A stretch of 64,000 bases of DNA, taken from positions 1-64,000 of the forward strand of contig CANTFK010000174.1 of NCBI GenBank assembly GCA_947646735.1, read 5' to 3'. Of the stretch, positions 1-12,544 are shown piece after piece (positions within the stretch are counted from its first letter, which is position 1; the number at the start of each line of letters is the position of its first letter). The stretch comes from Peronospora farinosa (lineage: Eukaryota; Oomycota; Peronosporomycetes; Peronosporales; Peronosporaceae). Both the position numbers and the translations under genes were made by a program. A model generated the notes under the pieces. That model was given only the letters and a program-made list of their open reading frames with translations. It did not search any database and was not told where the DNA came from.

Positions 1-860
1 ACCAATAAGACTCAGGATGAGCTTTTGCGTGAGCAAGCTCAAAATGAGGCGCTTAACAGAACTGTTGAGACGCTCTCTGCCCGGCCTACTCAACCGAGGC
101 CCATTCGGATGGACCCTCCGAAGTTCGATGGAGCTAGCCCTCACACGATTGTTCACTGGCTATTAGCAGTTGAGCAATGTGGAGTGGCGCAGCTCATCGA
201 AGACGACACCAGAATGGTGTCGTATGCCATGTCCAACTTGCGTGGCAAAGCGTCAGAGTGGGCATACTCTGCGCTGATGGCAAACACTGATGCATTTCCA
301 TAATGGGCGATCTTGAAGTCAAAGATTCGCGCTATGTATCAGCGGCCTAACAACGAGGTGTTGCTTATATCGCGCTTCTTTGGAGCACGACAGGCGAAAC
401 GTCTCTGCAAGAATATGTGCAGGAGATGCGTTCGCTGTCGGCGTCCGTTACTGGGGAACCGATACCGGAACGTATCAAGGTGGCCACGTTCATGAATGGA
501 CTTAGGCACGGTTCATCGCGTCAGGCCCTTTTTAGAAAGGTGACAAAGACGATGTAGGAGACAATTGACATTGCCATGGTTGAGGAGCAATCCTACAACA
601 GCGCCTCGGCGACAGCCTATTACAGGCCGTCGACCGAGAAGTCGAATGCCACTCCTATGGAGTTAGGTAATGCAGATGTTATCTACTACAAGTGCGGCAA
701 GCGAGACCATATGATGGCTCGCTGCTATGCCAAACTTGCTGCTGATGCTAAGGCAACCAGCAAGAAGGCTCCTAACCCGAAGGGTGGTTCGAAGAACCGT
801 GCACGTCGCACGGGTTCAGATTCGACCCCCGATAAGTCGGGAAATGCGGGAGCGCAGTAG
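1..860 (+). pseudogene. Ty3/gypsy gag remnant, left-edge copy of element A family
   Basis: Decayed capsid gene of a gypsy retrotransposon entering from the left edge. The peptide matches the gag at 40,078 nearly residue for residue (shared stretches PIRMDP, YAMSNLRGKASEW, NNEVLL). Three lesions are visible against that copy: TCA to TAA at 301-303, a one-base deletion near 400 that shifts frame, and a TAG near 554-556. The CCHC knuckle around 690-730 has lost its first cysteine (YYKCGK instead of CYKCGK). It cannot make an intact Gag. Its LTR lies outside the window. Confidence 0.85.
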
Positions 861-910
861 GGGCGGGATGCCCTACTGTCGCGGACTCTGAAGCTACCCC
901 TAAGTTCAGA

Positions 911-1560
911 GTGATCGAACAAATGGGTAGCATAGTCCCTGAGGTACCGAAAGGTCGGACCTCAACCCTTTTGGTCTATAGCGCTCGAGTACAAGGCTAT
1001 GACAGTGTGGCCCTTCTCGTTGATTCGGGTGCATCACAAAACCTTGTGAAACTCGCGGATCTGAAAAGGAGACCGGCGAGTTATGAGTCGCTTTGCCAGG
1101 ATGGAAAGCGAGAAGAGGCGATCGTTCGTTTAGCGAACGGCGCGCTCGTCAAATCGGAGGGAGTTCAAGTTGAACTCGCCTTTAGTTTCAGTGACTTCTC
1201 TTGTAAAGAGAAGTTCACAGTGCTAGGTATGGCGAGTTCGTATGACCTCATCCTAGGCATGCCTTGGTTGGATAAACACTAACCATGGATAAACTGGCGT
1301 ACACACACAATCGCTAACTCTACGCAGAACACCGGAAAGGATGTGCTCTTGCGAGAGTCTTATGCGATTGATGCTGTGTCCAACACAGTCGAGGGTGCGA
1401 TAACGGTATGTCAATCGCACCAGAGCTGGGTAGCACCAGGTACCACCCAGCTCGTTGGGCCTGGTCATGACAGGAAGTCAGGTGACACAATTCCTAACCA
1501 GATCGAATAAGCTGGTGTAGCGAATGGGACGATGAAAAGTAGTCATGCGTCCAATGGTCT
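911..1560 (+). pseudogene. Retropepsin-like protease remnant of the left-edge gypsy element
   Basis: An open frame at 911-1282 carries the aspartic protease core LLVDSGASQNLV and the downstream flap/ILGMPW block, typical of Ty3/gypsy proteases that mature Gag-Pol. It keeps the catalytic DSG that the sister copy at 40.8 kb has lost. A stop at 1280-1282 follows the LGMPWLDKH block. Similarity to the 40-41.6 kb copy continues out of frame to about 1,560 and then stops abruptly; no RT follows, so the element is truncated here. Confidence 0.8.
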
Positions 1561-3547
1561 TGCACAGGCATGCCAGTAGCATATTTTAGAACTCGGAGTA
1601 GGGCTCATATCTTTCTCATGACCATACCGTCGGCTTCATCGTTCGGCTTGTAAATGTAACTGGCCAATTTGTGCCATCATATTCCTGCAGCATAGCTGCT
1701 GAAACCGCCCTTTACTAGCATTTACAACAATTACTAGAGGTTGATCTGGACCGAAGTCCCTAAGAATTGGTTTTCAACATAGTGAACGCAATCATTGCTT
1801 TATACCAGCAAGTTCGATCTCTCCAATATGTGTCGCCCCTCTATCAGGGATCTAATCTGTATCGCCCCTACATAAGAGTTCCGATCTCCGTGTAAATTGG
1901 AGGCACAAAGAAACGAGTGAAAATGATGTCCTATACTGAGTGTAGCAGAGGCGGCTAGCCTGTTAAGCTTGTTCAAACATGTTTTGTAAAGGGCTAAGGA
2001 AGCTTTGCATAGTGGAAAATTATGGCTAAGTCCATCATGCATGAGCTGCTGACTACAAAGTGGGCGTTCAAAGTAATTGATCGACAACTTGCCAGCATTC
2101 ACAAGTTATCCCATGTTCTATTTCTGATCCAATGGACTTTAGTAGTTTAACATGAAGTGTTTTCGCCACGCCGCCAATAACAGCGCTCCGATCCATCGTC
2201 TTAAAAAAACGTTTATCCCGCTAGCTCTGGTTGCGCAAAAATCGATCGTGTTAAAGTGCCGTGCTCTCTTTTAAATAAAAAAGACGAAATAATATTTATA
2301 TTTACGTTCATTCGTTCTCGTAGAGTGTGATGCGTGATCTATGTATCTTTTGCCTTTTCTTAATAGCTCCTCGCTTCTTACACTACATTTTTTAAACAAA
2401 CTGGCGCTATTTTACGCGTAACATTTCTCGATAGAAATAGTCTTTAACGCGTAACGAGCGCGCTACAAGTAGCTGGTCTGCCAAGTACTTTAAAGACTAT
2501 ACCACCCATTTTCTTCTCGCATCGTAGCTAAAGCTTATTCGGAATGCTAGCGAGAGCTCCTCTTCTGCTGGCGCATCATGGGACGACAAATAAATGACCG
2601 TTAAGGGTAGTCGTGTCTCGCCAGATAACGATAAATTATGTCAGGGACGAGTGTGCATTGGAAATGGTGGTGCGTGCACCATCTTCCTACCCATTTGGTG
2701 CGTGGAAATGTGAATGCACAAAGCGCATTGGTTTTTCCAACGATCGCTGGCTTCGCTAGGTACTCCAAATTATACGCGTGACATCATCCCAAGATTCTCC
2801 TGTGTCCCCATCAGAGCACCCCTTTGAACAAGAGGGAACCGATGCTGAATGGGCGATCATAATCGTACTATTTAAAGCCACGGTAGCATGTCGTCGCATT
2901 CCTTTTTTAACATGTTCTCCAGAGTGAGGAGAGGCTACAACTGTACATCACTGTCTAGGATCAAATGAAAATGTTTGAATTTTACTATGGATCGATCCCG
3001 AGTGGTCTAAGTGAGCAGGCAGACTACAAAAGCGAGCATTTTTGTAGTCGACGGAGCTCGCATGTAATAATCTTCAGGCACTACATCGCTTGCTAAGTGA
3101 AACGAAGACAATCAGCTATGACCAGGTTACCAAGTCGATTTATATCTACTTCTTTACCAGGAAGACGGCGGAGCAGCACTAAGAGGTGCGAGTAACGTAT
3201 TAAGGAGGCATGTATCGGCTCCAAGATGCCCATAGCCTAGAAAAGCGCTCGATTTGGCTTCGGCAGCAGGGCTTAATGGGACAGCTACTAGGTGACGGGT
3301 GAAGTACACAGTGCAGCTACACAACCTTGCCCAATTTAACGATATCGGATGAATTGCAGCTTTCTTAAAGGCGAAAATTCCGACTGATTTTGGCATAGAA
3401 GATTTGGATACTCATGCCCCGGATTCCCGGACGTCTACAATCTGGAGGGTCACTTCCAAGCTGACAGGATACCCTACATTTTAATCAGATGTTCTAATTA
3501 CCTTTGGTCTGGCACAACACTTCGTCAAACATCTCGATGTCGGCTAT
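1561..3547. other. No gene recognised
   Basis: Only short, unrelated frames on both strands, with no domain motif, splice pattern or repeat that I can support. The sequence looks like decayed transposon or neutral intergenic DNA. Confidence 0.5.
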
Positions 3548-3668
3548 GGCATTTACTGCGAATTAAAAACTAGACCAAAATAAAATAGAGCTATATTTAC
3601 AAGTTAATTAAGAGCGTTTCCTTAACGCCTTTTAGTGTAAGACGGTAACGGGTCCTTATTCCTTTACA
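3548..3668 (+). repeat. 3' fragment of a gypsy LTR (element C family)
   Basis: About 120 bp match the end of the element C LTR (50,137-50,257 and its 3' partner near 58,640-58,758): the tract GCGAATTAAAA, the GAGTTATATTTACAAG-like block, AGTGTAAGACGGTAACGGG and a TTACA end. The left half of the LTR and all internal sequence are missing, so this is a truncated solo LTR. Confidence 0.75.
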
Positions 3669-4700
3669 GGAAGGACCAGACAACACACTTGAGCTACTTA
3701 CCGCCGGCCTTAAGCGTGGCATCAACTATTTTAGGGCTGTAATATCTCGAAGACCAACTCGCACATGGCCATCGAGTGCATGCGCTTGCAAAGGTCAAGT
3801 GGAATGGTCTTCCTTGATTCGACAAGAATCGGCCACTCAAATGCGTTGGTTTCCTTTAATCATTGGCTTTGACGGAACAGTGCTAGTGAGTTAATCCACT
3901 TGGTCAAGAAGTGACACGGTCGTCATGGCAGCCAACTTTTTGCAGAATAAATACTTTGCAGCAATCAGAGGGCCCGAACCCGGGGTGGAGGTGAAACATT
4001 TTATATCGAATACGATCACACATAATAGACGGGTTATCGAGACAGCTAAGGAATAAACGCTGTCCATAATGTTTTTCATTGACGTAGTAATTTTCAGAAA
4101 AGATCGAAAACTCCGTACAACCACCTCTTCTGCTGCATTTCTGGAGCATTTATTACTCGGCACTCCTACATACTGGGATGACTAGTCAGCACCCGGACTT
4201 AAAGAAGGGTTGCCGAGCAGCTGAAAAATGTATTTTGCCACCAATTGGCTCACGCGCATACCCGTCTCAGAGCGCTCCTCGGGTGCTAACTTTGCGAGAT
4301 AATCAGTGGATCATGAGTTTGGCAGCATACGAACTAAAGTGCGTGGCGTACCTGCACTTGCGCTTTATTGCGAAGCTAGATTGTCCAGCCCGTTATTTTT
4401 GATGTATCTAAGACCTCGCATTAAGGCATTTTGTCAATCTTGGATCAGACAAGGAGGCAAATTTCATCGATGGGCGTCTGCTTTGTCTTGGTGGCCTCTT
4501 CCACAAGCAACCTCGTGAAGTTTATACGTTGCATCTCCATAGGTTAAAAGTCTTTGGCAAAGCCAAGAACATGTTGTGTGAGGTGTAGTCGAATCGCTTA
4601 TGAATGAGATGGGCGCTTTGATGAGCTTAAAGCGTTCAGTAACGCGTGACGTCCGACCGCATCTGCAGCTGCGATCGCAGAATTAAGCAATACGTCTTCA
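3669..4700. other. No gene recognised
   Basis: Several overlapping short frames on both strands (for example around 3,891-4,163 and 4,178-4,518), none with a recognisable domain or codon pattern. I see nothing supportable. Confidence 0.45.
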
Positions 4701-4719
4701 ACGACATCTCTAGTGAACC

Positions 4720-5420
4720 CTTAGTACTAAACCAGACTGGTTTCTGCCGTGTGGACCAGTCCGGAGCAGAAAAAACGATCAATTGCGTCCCAACTAGCCG
4801 AATCCGCTGAGCTGTAATACGCCTCCTTGTAACGTCCATTCGTAATGATAAGCTCAAAATAGGGCAGGAGTTTTTCTGGCGATCGTTTAGCCGTCGATGT
4901 GCCTTCGACGAGAGCCGCAATTTCAATATCGTATAATAACACACATTTGGTGCTGACCGAGCCTAGTTCAACGCTGGGAATCGCAAAAATTGAGCACGTC
5001 GTCCCCCTCATAGTTATGTGCGCAAAGTAATTTCCAGTCGTCAGCGTTATCAGCCATCGGCAAAGCTTGGTGTTATGACTGAGGTGCTGTGTGTTAGCGA
5101 TCTATCAACCAATTTGTATTTGCGTAAGGCAATCCACGGACTGCTACCGATACTTCTTGAGCTCATCTTTTTAAAAATATCAAGCGACTGTCGGTGATAA
5201 ATGCCAAATACATCCAAAATATGCAGCAGCTCCTCGGGAAAGACAAAAAGCTTGACATGCCTTAGTAAGAGGTCCGCTTTGTCCTCTACCACTAGATTGT
5301 AGATCTCCGAGCGGTGGGGAAAGGGATGCTGCCGGGGTGCAACCACTACTAAGATAATGTCCCCCACGTATCTGCCCCATCGTCCCGATCAATACGATCA
5401 TAGATCTATTCCTTGGCAAC
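4720..5420 (-). pseudogene. Possible decayed protein-coding gene, unknown family
   Basis: On the minus strand two neighbouring frames, 5,050-5,367 and 4,727-5,011, read like ordinary protein rather than random translation: leucine-rich amphipathic stretches (LLRHVKLFVFPEELLHIL, EKLLPYFELI) with no low complexity. They are in different frames, so a frameshift or an intron separates them. I do not recognise the family, and no ATG with good context or paralogue in the window supports it. This is a guess about coding character only. Confidence 0.25.
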
Positions 5421-7214
5421 TGCGACGTAATAGTGTCGTTTTGTCTTTTTTGATAATGACCTTATTCTGCTAGTTACTCACGACAATTCCGGTAGAGACC
5501 CGTTCGTCCGGAGAGGAATTACGGCTTTGTTTTCAGGCAACAGTGGAAGAAGACCGTAATTTTGATGGAGGCGAGGTAGGATAGTGCATATGGTCGCCCA
5601 ATAGTCTGGAGCTGTGCCAGAGCTCGACAATCCACCGCCTATCTGCAGCAAAGTTGATACGTATCATCTCGGCCGTTTTAACCCATTGATAAATCCGCAA
5701 TTTCTAGGGCCGGATCATCCACCGGTGCCGTCCTCTGCGCGAGTTGCGCATATTAGCGGTTGCGTGTGTTACCGACTGTTAAATATAAAAATTACAGTTA
5801 AAACCGTTGCAATGGGCTCCTAAGTTATTCGTTCAAAAACTTTAAGTCTGTATCATGTCCAAAGTCCATTAAACACGACAACTCTGGGTGGGAGCTTGGT
5901 CGCAAACTTCGGTCTCCTGACGACCTCTAGCATGGTGGATCCAAAATACCCACGTAGCGACCGCAGCGAAAGGTCTTTAAAGTACTGTTGGAGTGAAGAC
6001 GTTTAAGGGGTAAACATCTCAACTTCATTCAGACCCCGAAGTCTTTTTAAAGCATCGGCTCCTCCAGGACTGCGATTGGCGCTATTTTACTCATGCTCCA
6101 ACCAGTGTCAAATGCCGCCGATTGAAATAAACATCGATGGAATTTACGAGCCGTTGGGGTGACATTACGTGACATGTTAATATTTAATGTATTCTCATTT
6201 GACAATACGGCTGATCGCAAGCCTTTCTTACGGGTCTACTGGAATGAAATATGCCATCGACACTACTGTCCTCCTAAATAATTTTTAATAGCGTCCAAAG
6301 TCCCCAATTAAATACCTAGAGCATCGGTCCGCCAGCAGACCCAGCACTGGGGCGACTGCTGGAGGATACAAAGCTCAGTGATGTTCGGTTCCTTAGAAAT
6401 CATAAAAAGGACGACGCGGCTACATAAACGACGGATCATTATACGTATAAAAAATGAGATTGACTGCAGGATCGACCGGTTTTACGTGCCCCAGGACTGG
6501 GAGCCGCAGGTCATCTGTGTATGCACGACGACACCTCTTCAGCCTCTGGCCATCAGCAGGTTGAGCTATATCTACGCGTCGCGCAGTTTGATCTAAAATC
6601 AGTGAAGTAGCTCCACTCAACGTATCCCATTGATTCTTTAAAGACGGACCGCGTCCGAGAGAATTTGTTGCGCGAAATTATTATGGTGATTGGCCACAGT
6701 CCGACAGTGTAGACATGGGATCCTGATACACAGATTAAAGATGACAAATCCAATTCGGTTTCGACGTCGTACTATCGTAAGGCTCGACGGTTGGGTGACT
6801 GGTGGGTTGGATGAAAGATCAGTTTTCGCAAACTTCTTGTGGCGACTACCAAGACAGCCCGAGAAGGTCTGATGCGCAGCTACAGACAGCGGCTGAAGCG
6901 CCGCTATGTCCTTTGGATGCGGCGCTATTGAAAGCGCGCTATTTAGCTAATTCAATAGTCTGTGCTCAAGCGATATGCGACCAATCGAGCCCCGTGATAA
7001 TCCTGCGGAACTTCGGAGGAACGTTGCTTAGTGAAGACGATTATAGCAAGGAAATAAGAAAGAGCAACTTCTTGTCCAGCACACATACTCTTCAGGCGAG
7101 ACTTCTCGTTTCTACGCGGGTATCAACAATTTATTTTAGGACAACACTATCGATTCTTTTGGTGGACAAGCTACATACGGGTCGATATGGTCGCAGGAAT
7201 TGACGGATGATACG
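5421..7214. other. No gene recognised
   Basis: Short frames only, none with a recognisable motif. The right end adjoins a LINE 3' fragment starting near 7,215. Confidence 0.45.
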
Positions 7215-7548
7215 GCACACGGCTGGGGGCATCTTATGACTAATTGTTTTGATGTCCAGATGCTACCTTTGCATTTCTTGAACGAGCCTCCCACCGGCCC
7301 GAATATGGCTTTTCTCGACCACGATGTCAACTACTGTCTGGAGGCCTCTCAAGCCGAACGCCACGAGCCCCAGGGACCGACACGAAATCTGATCATCTCG
7401 AGACAAACTCTGCGCGACGGCGCTTGGCTATTTGAGGACTAGAAATACCTAGTACTTAGATTAAAGTCGCCACGGTAACTCTGTTACCTGCCGACAGAAT
7501 ATAATGGGTCGTACGCGTACTTAACTATACCTGACCTTCTCACTCACT
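7215..7548 (+). mobile_element. LINE 3' fragment (end of ORF plus 3' UTR)
   Basis: The end of this frame (FLDHDVNYCLEASQA, RNLIISRQ) matches the end of the LINE at 37.0-37.3 kb read on its minus strand. The following ~100 bp match that LINE's 3' UTR, including GTCGCCACGGTAACTCTGTT and GGGTCGTACGCGTACTTAA. The copy ends in a CTCACTCACTCAC tail, the kind of short-repeat 3' end some LINEs carry instead of poly(A). Only the last ~330 bp survive. Confidence 0.75.
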
Positions 7549-8119
7549 CACATGGGATGCTGATATTATTGAGTGCATCAACTACATACAAGCTGTAACT
7601 CGACGAGAAAAAATAGAGGGGTAAACGGTGCATTAGCACAATTGGACAACGCAACAGGCGGCAATTTCTTAGGCGTCGTCAGTGAATTTTTGCTTATATG
7701 GAAGAGATGCGAGAGGAGCACCTACTGTGGATAAGCGAACATCTAAAACGTTTGGCGGTGAGTTTAAGATGATCTTACACGCGTGCCGCCAATTAAAAAA
7801 ATTATTAGCTTGAGACGTTTTTTGCGAGCGCGACATGGGGCGGCCTTTGGGCGATACATGTCCATTGCGGATAAGTTAACACCTAAATGGGCACCAGTGC
7901 TAAGCTCTAAGACTGTACGACAGCTTTAAAAGATTTATCTTTTGCGGCGATCCCGAAAGAGCACCACTTAATTGCTATCGAAAATAACCAACTGCTACGT
8001 CTAATTACGAAACTGAGGTGCTTTTAGCCGCCTAAGGGCTGAGTCAGCACAAAGAGGTCGGGCAGAATGATTTAAACCACGGTTTGTACAAAGACACATC
8101 AGCGGTGCTAATGCCAGCT
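7549..8119. other. No gene recognised
   Basis: AT-rich stretch with short frames between two LINE remnants. Nothing supportable seen. Confidence 0.45.
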
Positions 8120-9000
8120 CTGGTCATTATCAGCAACTTAATCCTCAATGGGGCGGATCCGTTTCTAGCTGCGCTTATAGTCCTGCTGAGGAAATAGGTG
8201 ACTTGGACGATGCGATGGATTATCGGCCGATCTCTTAACTACAAACCTGCTACAAGGTATTTGCCAAGGTGCTTGAAACGCGGGTATAATATGTTCACCT
8301 TGGGCAATCAGCGACTCCCAACAGGGATTTGTTCATGGGAGCAAAATGACCAAAGCAGTTATGATGACGATGACATCTGTCGACTACAATGGGGAAAGTG
8401 GATGTGCCGGCAGCACACAGTCGCTGCATTTTGGTGATGGACTTTAGGAAGGTTATCGATTACAGACGAGACTCGATTCTGGATTGGCTTTGACGTGCAA
8501 TTTATTGACATATGCCAACGTATTCAAACCGACACGACAGCACTTTGTCGGCAACGGTTGTCATTCCACAACTCTCCCGGTCCGGTCACGGATTCGGGAA
8601 GGTTGCCCGATAGCACCTCTTTTGTTTATGTTAGTCGTTAAGGTCTAGCACTTCAGCAAATATTCTCCTTTTACGGGCTATAAGCGCCTGGGCAGTCCGA
8701 ACAGACCCACCTTTGGTCGGCATTTGTAGATGACTCCATTATATTCCCCACTACAGCGGACCAAACTCCTCACGCTCTAAGTGTAGTACGTGGGGGCTTC
8801 CTCTGGTCCCTCATGTAAGCACCGGCCTGTGTCGTAAGTGACGCAGGTTCAAATTCCCCTTTGACCAACCAAAGGTCCAAAAACAGTGTGGCACACACCA
8901 TTCTTACTGGTACACCCCGGGAATATGGTACCAGCGAGTACGGTCTCTCGTAGAACCTAAAACCCAATTACAGAATACTTAAGGTCATCCGGGCTGGCTG
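8120..9000 (+). pseudogene. LINE reverse transcriptase remnant
   Basis: Reading across frames on the plus strand gives the ordered motifs of a non-LTR reverse transcriptase: LDDAMDYRPIS near 8,200, MDFRK near 8,440, GCPIAPLLFMLVV near 8,600 and VDDSIIF near 8,730. The order and spacing fit RT blocks of I/L1-like LINEs, and the last holds the catalytic aspartates. Frameshifts and stops occur throughout, so it is dead. It cannot be the 5' part of the 7.2-7.5 kb fragment, because that piece lies upstream on the same strand. The copia insertion at 9.1 kb lies just downstream. Confidence 0.7.
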
Positions 9001-9113
9001 GCATCCAAAGCATCCGGCAGAAAATTCATCCGTGGTACGATAGCCATGACCGGTCAGAGATTTGTAGGCTCTCGACGTAGAGGATAGTTATAGGTCGTTA
9101 AAAATACTAAATG

Positions 9114-9364
9114 TGTTCGCTTGCCATGATGCAAGCTGTAGAGAGGAAGTCGGCGGCACTGTGATAAAAGGATTCTGACATTGTTTGTAGTGTTATCTTT
9201 TTCGTGCTAGCATGATGGACTAGTTTTCATGTTCTTCATCACTCTTGTCCAATCAATCACCCATCCACGCACCTGTCCAATCAATCACTCAACTGATCCT
9301 CAAACGCCTTTCTAAGTCGTCAGCGTTTCCTCAACTGTAACTTCAACCGTGCCTATTTCTAACA
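9114..9364 (-). repeat. Copia 3' LTR (251 bp)
   Basis: Begins TGTTCGCTTG and ends TTCTAACA on the plus strand, matching 13,987-14,266. It has a single copy of the ACCCATCCACGCACCTGTCC unit, which is doubled in the partner LTR. It adjoins the end of the pol reading frame. Confidence 0.92.
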
Positions 9365-9562
9365 CTCCTCCTCGGCTACGACTTACCGTCCAATCGAGGC
9401 TGATCATCTCACACAGCGCCGCGAGCTTGACTGCATCCAGCGCCTTCGTCAAAAGATCCGTAAGTTGTTGCTCCGAGCGGACGTACTACGACACGATGAT
9501 CCCGCGTCGAGCGAAGTCGCACACGAACTTCGTGTGAACATCGATGTGCTTGGCCTTGGGAG

Positions 9563-10489
9563 ATGACGCCTCGCCTGCCAGCTGCTTCAGTGCCGCCTGA
9601 TTGTCGACGTGGAGTACCATCGGTAGCGCCGGCGGCTTACCGATCTCGGTTAGCATCGCCGACTATGATGCAAACTGGTGACGTTGCTGCCAACACTGAC
9701 CACAGTCGTAGCTGCGCCAGGAGCTACCCTGATACCAAGAAGCTCGCGCGCCTGCTCCGATGCTGCGACGAACTCCGCTTCCATCGTCGAGAGCGAGACG
9801 CCGCCTTGCTTCTTCGACGTCCAGCTGACTGGCATGCCGTTCAGTCGGATGATGCCGCCGGTCAAGGACTTCCTGTCACTCTTTTCCGCCGCATAGTCGG
9901 CGTCCGAGTACGCCTCGAGCTGGATCTTGCCGTCGAGGTGCTTCGCTGGTTCCATCCGAAGCTTGTAGTCACGCGTCCCCTTCAGGTACCGCGCGATGCG
10001 TTTTGCAAGCTTCATATCGTGGAGTCGCGGCTGATGAGTCTGACGCGTCGCCTTGTGCACGGCGAACGCAATGTCCGTCCGTGTGCAACGCGCTGTCCAC
10101 AGAAGACTGCCGACGAAAGACTGTAACCTCTTGATTGTTGGCGCCTTCTGCACCTTATTCTCGGTGAGCAGCGCGCTGTCATCTGGTAACACGTCGTAGC
10201 AGTCAGCCCCAATTGGTGCTTTCGTCGGGTTTGCATCGTCGATCCCATGCTCACGCAGGAGCTCGCCGATCGCCTCGGCCTGGTCGAGGACGTAGCCGCC
10301 ACTATTATCAATCGTGACACGCATGCCGAGGAACTTGCTAACGGTACCGAGGTCCTTTATCGACAAGCTGCCGATCTTGACGAAGAATCGGTCGGCGGCT
10401 GCAGCGTCCGTGCCGATAGCAAGTAGATTGTCGACGTAGACGCCCACGATGACTAACTGTCCACCATCGACTTGGTAGTATAGACACAT
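9563..10489 (-). pseudogene. Copia RT C-terminal part and RNase H
   Basis: The 279-residue frame carries the end of the copia RT domain and the RNase H domain. Around 10,427-10,438 the catalytic motif reads YVDN where active copia RTs have YVDD, a loss of the second metal-binding aspartate. RNase H signatures follow: LEAYSDADYAAEKSDRKS (first acidic residue) and the STMEAEF block (catalytic Glu). Upstream, the RT N-terminal part at 10,541 is in the same frame but separated by one TAG. It lies beside the 3' LTR, as expected for the end of pol. Confidence 0.88.
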
Positions 10490-10540
10490 GTCGGAAATAC
10501 ATTGCCGGAAGCCGGCTTCGAGCAGCCGAGCGTGCAGGAG

Positions 10541-11403
10541 CTAGCTCCAGAGTCGACCAGCCTGCTTAAGGCCGTACAGACTCTTTCGTAACTGCAGCAC
10601 TACTTCCTTCTTTGTCGCTGCGCCTACCATCGTGAGCGCGTCTTGATCGATTGTCATTGCCTGCGGCACCTGGAGTAGTATCTCCAAGTGCGCTTCCTTG
10701 TCAGCCTTGACATACGCGTTGGGGATGTCGCCATGCTTTGCTGGGACACCCCATATCGCCGCAAGCGCCAAGATCACCTTCACGGTCGACATGTCCATGA
10801 CAGCCGCGAATGTAAGCTGGTAGTCGACCCCAAAAACTTGCTCGTTGCCGCAGGCGACCCGTCGAGCCTATCTCACCGTGCGCCTCGGTCTTGGTCTTGA
10901 AGACCCACTTCGTGTGCAGAGTGTTGCTTCCCGGAGGCCGCTTGATCAAGCGCCACACGCCATTGTCTTCTAGGGCTTGGAGCTCTTCGCGCATGGCCTT
11001 TTCCCAGCCTTCACGCTTAGTACTGCGTAGCGCTTCACCGTAGTTCTTGGGATCGCACTCATACACATGAGCCACCACGCTGTCGTCGCCAGCTGGCTCC
11101 TCCTGATCGGCGGCCGCCTATGCGCGTCCGGTGAGCCGCGCGTGTCCAAGACTTCGATTTATTCTTGCCTCTGCGTATCGTCTGCGATGCGGCATCGTCA
11201 GCAGTCGGCGACTCTTTGCTTGTTGTTGATCTTGCCGCTGGCTCCACGGCTCGATCTTCATACTCGAATGCGCGCTGCAGCTGACCATTCTTCTCTGCGC
11301 TGAGCGTCTCGACGTTGCGCACATGCTGCGTGATCGTGATCTTGTTCTCCATTTGGAGGAAGACGCGAAAGCCCTTAGTCTCGTCGCTCCGCCCAATGAT
11401 CAC
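10541..11403 (-). pseudogene. Copia RT N-terminal part
   Basis: Minus-strand frames 10,701-11,078 and 10,541-10,798 together give the start of the copia RVT_2 domain: WEKAMREELQALEDNGVW, HTKWVFKTK, then MDMSTVKVILALAAIWG, HGDIPNAYVKA and KSLYGLKQAGRLW. A frameshift near 10,790-10,860 separates them, and a TAG follows the GRLW block. The region 11,059-11,403 is the linker between integrase and RT, rich in charged residues and without a motif. Confidence 0.87.
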
Positions 11404-11970
11404 GCCGACTTGTGCGCGCTGCGCGAGTAAGTTCTGGCCTGGGTCACGGTAGACCGAGCAGATAGAGCCAAAGGCGACGATGTCGCGCAGATCCGGCTCT
11501 TGCTTTCGTCAGTACCTCGATCGGCGACGCGCGCTTCGCATTCGCGCTCGTTGGGCTGCGGTTGAGTACGCGGCGTACTCAACCGCATCGCCCCAAAACG
11601 TCAATGACAGTCGGCTGGAAAAGATCATGCTGCGCGCCATGTTCAGGATCGTCCTGTGCATGCGCTCGGGCTTGCCGTTTGACGCCTGATTCCTCGCCTC
11701 GCTGATCTGCCGCGCGATGCCCGTTCGCTTGCAGAAGAGGTCGACATTCGCGTATTCGCCGCCGCCATCAGTGCGTAGCACGTGGATCCGGCAGTCGAAC
11801 TGGCGCTCAAAGAACGCGAGGAAGTGCTCAAACTTCTTGGCCGCCTTGTCCGTTGTAGGCGCCAGGAAGACGCGACAGTAGTTCGACTTATGATCGACAA
11901 AGTTGACAAGGTAACGATTGTGCAATCGATCCTTCGGGGTCATCGGACCCTTGAGGTCTGAGCAGATCAC
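11404..11970 (-). pseudogene. Copia integrase catalytic core
   Basis: Frame 11,509-11,970 holds the copia integrase DDE core: SDLKGPM (first Asp), VLRTDGGGEY (second Asp) and SNGKPERMHRTI (Glu), then the FWGDAVEYAAY block that ends the core. It would join the cDNA to the genome. A frameshift separates it from the zinc-binding GAG-pre-integrase domain upstream, and another breaks it downstream. A 29-bp near-perfect palindrome at 11,558-11,586 lies within the FWGDAVEYAAY codons. Confidence 0.88.
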
Positions 11971-12016
11971 CCCGCCAACTCTGTCGATCGGCGAGTTTGA
12001 TCCAGTGTTCTTTTTT

Positions 12017-12544
12017 CTACTGCACGTTCCTTGTTTGCTTGCCCTGTGCGCAAGAGATGCACGTCGGGCGCTTGCGATCCGTTAGCACGATGCCGGACGC
12101 GGGGTCTCTCGCCATACGCTCGACGGTGTCGTACGCTAGATGCCCAAGCCTTTGGTGGAAGTGCAGAAGCGAGCCGCTTTGCGTGTCCGACTCGGGTTCT
12201 TCCAGAGTTGCCTGGCTCGTCAGGATCGCCATGAGCGCGTCGCTAGTCGCTCGTCGCTCGCGAGCCGCTGCGACTGTCTGGACGTAGAGCACATTGTTTT
12301 TCATCGCCACATCAAACGCGACTTGGTCATTGCTGCGTCGTGCCAACACGCGCGACTCGCCGTCGTAGACGATCCCGAAACCCTTGATCTCGATCTTACC
12401 GTAGGACATGATGTTGCGCGATAACTCGGGCGCCAGATACACTTTCGTCAGCGTCACATCTTGCTGCTGTCCTCTCGCGAGCATGGTCAACACGACGCTT
12501 CCGACTTGCGTTATTTGATGTTCTTTCCATCTGCCAAGTGGCAC
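12017..12544 (-). pseudogene. Copia protease C-terminal part and GAG-pre-integrase zinc domain
   Basis: This 175-residue frame continues the copia protease domain (VTLTKVYLAPELSRNIMS is the usual post-active-site block) and ends with the HHCC pre-integrase zinc finger: LLHFHQRLGHLAYDTVERM, then CISCAQGKQ. The catalytic aspartate lies upstream in another frame (12,511-12,864), so a frameshift sits near 12,520. A further frameshift separates it from the integrase core. Confidence 0.87.

Noticed and set aside
8835..8860. B-box-like GGTTCAAATTCC suggesting a tRNA gene
   Set aside because: The base after the T loop breaks the invariant G53-C61 pair and no matching A box or acceptor stem was found; it lies in LINE remnant sequence.
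11558..11586. 14-bp-arm palindrome in copia integrase
   Set aside because: It lies in coding sequence whose translation fits the integrase block; no sign of a functional site.
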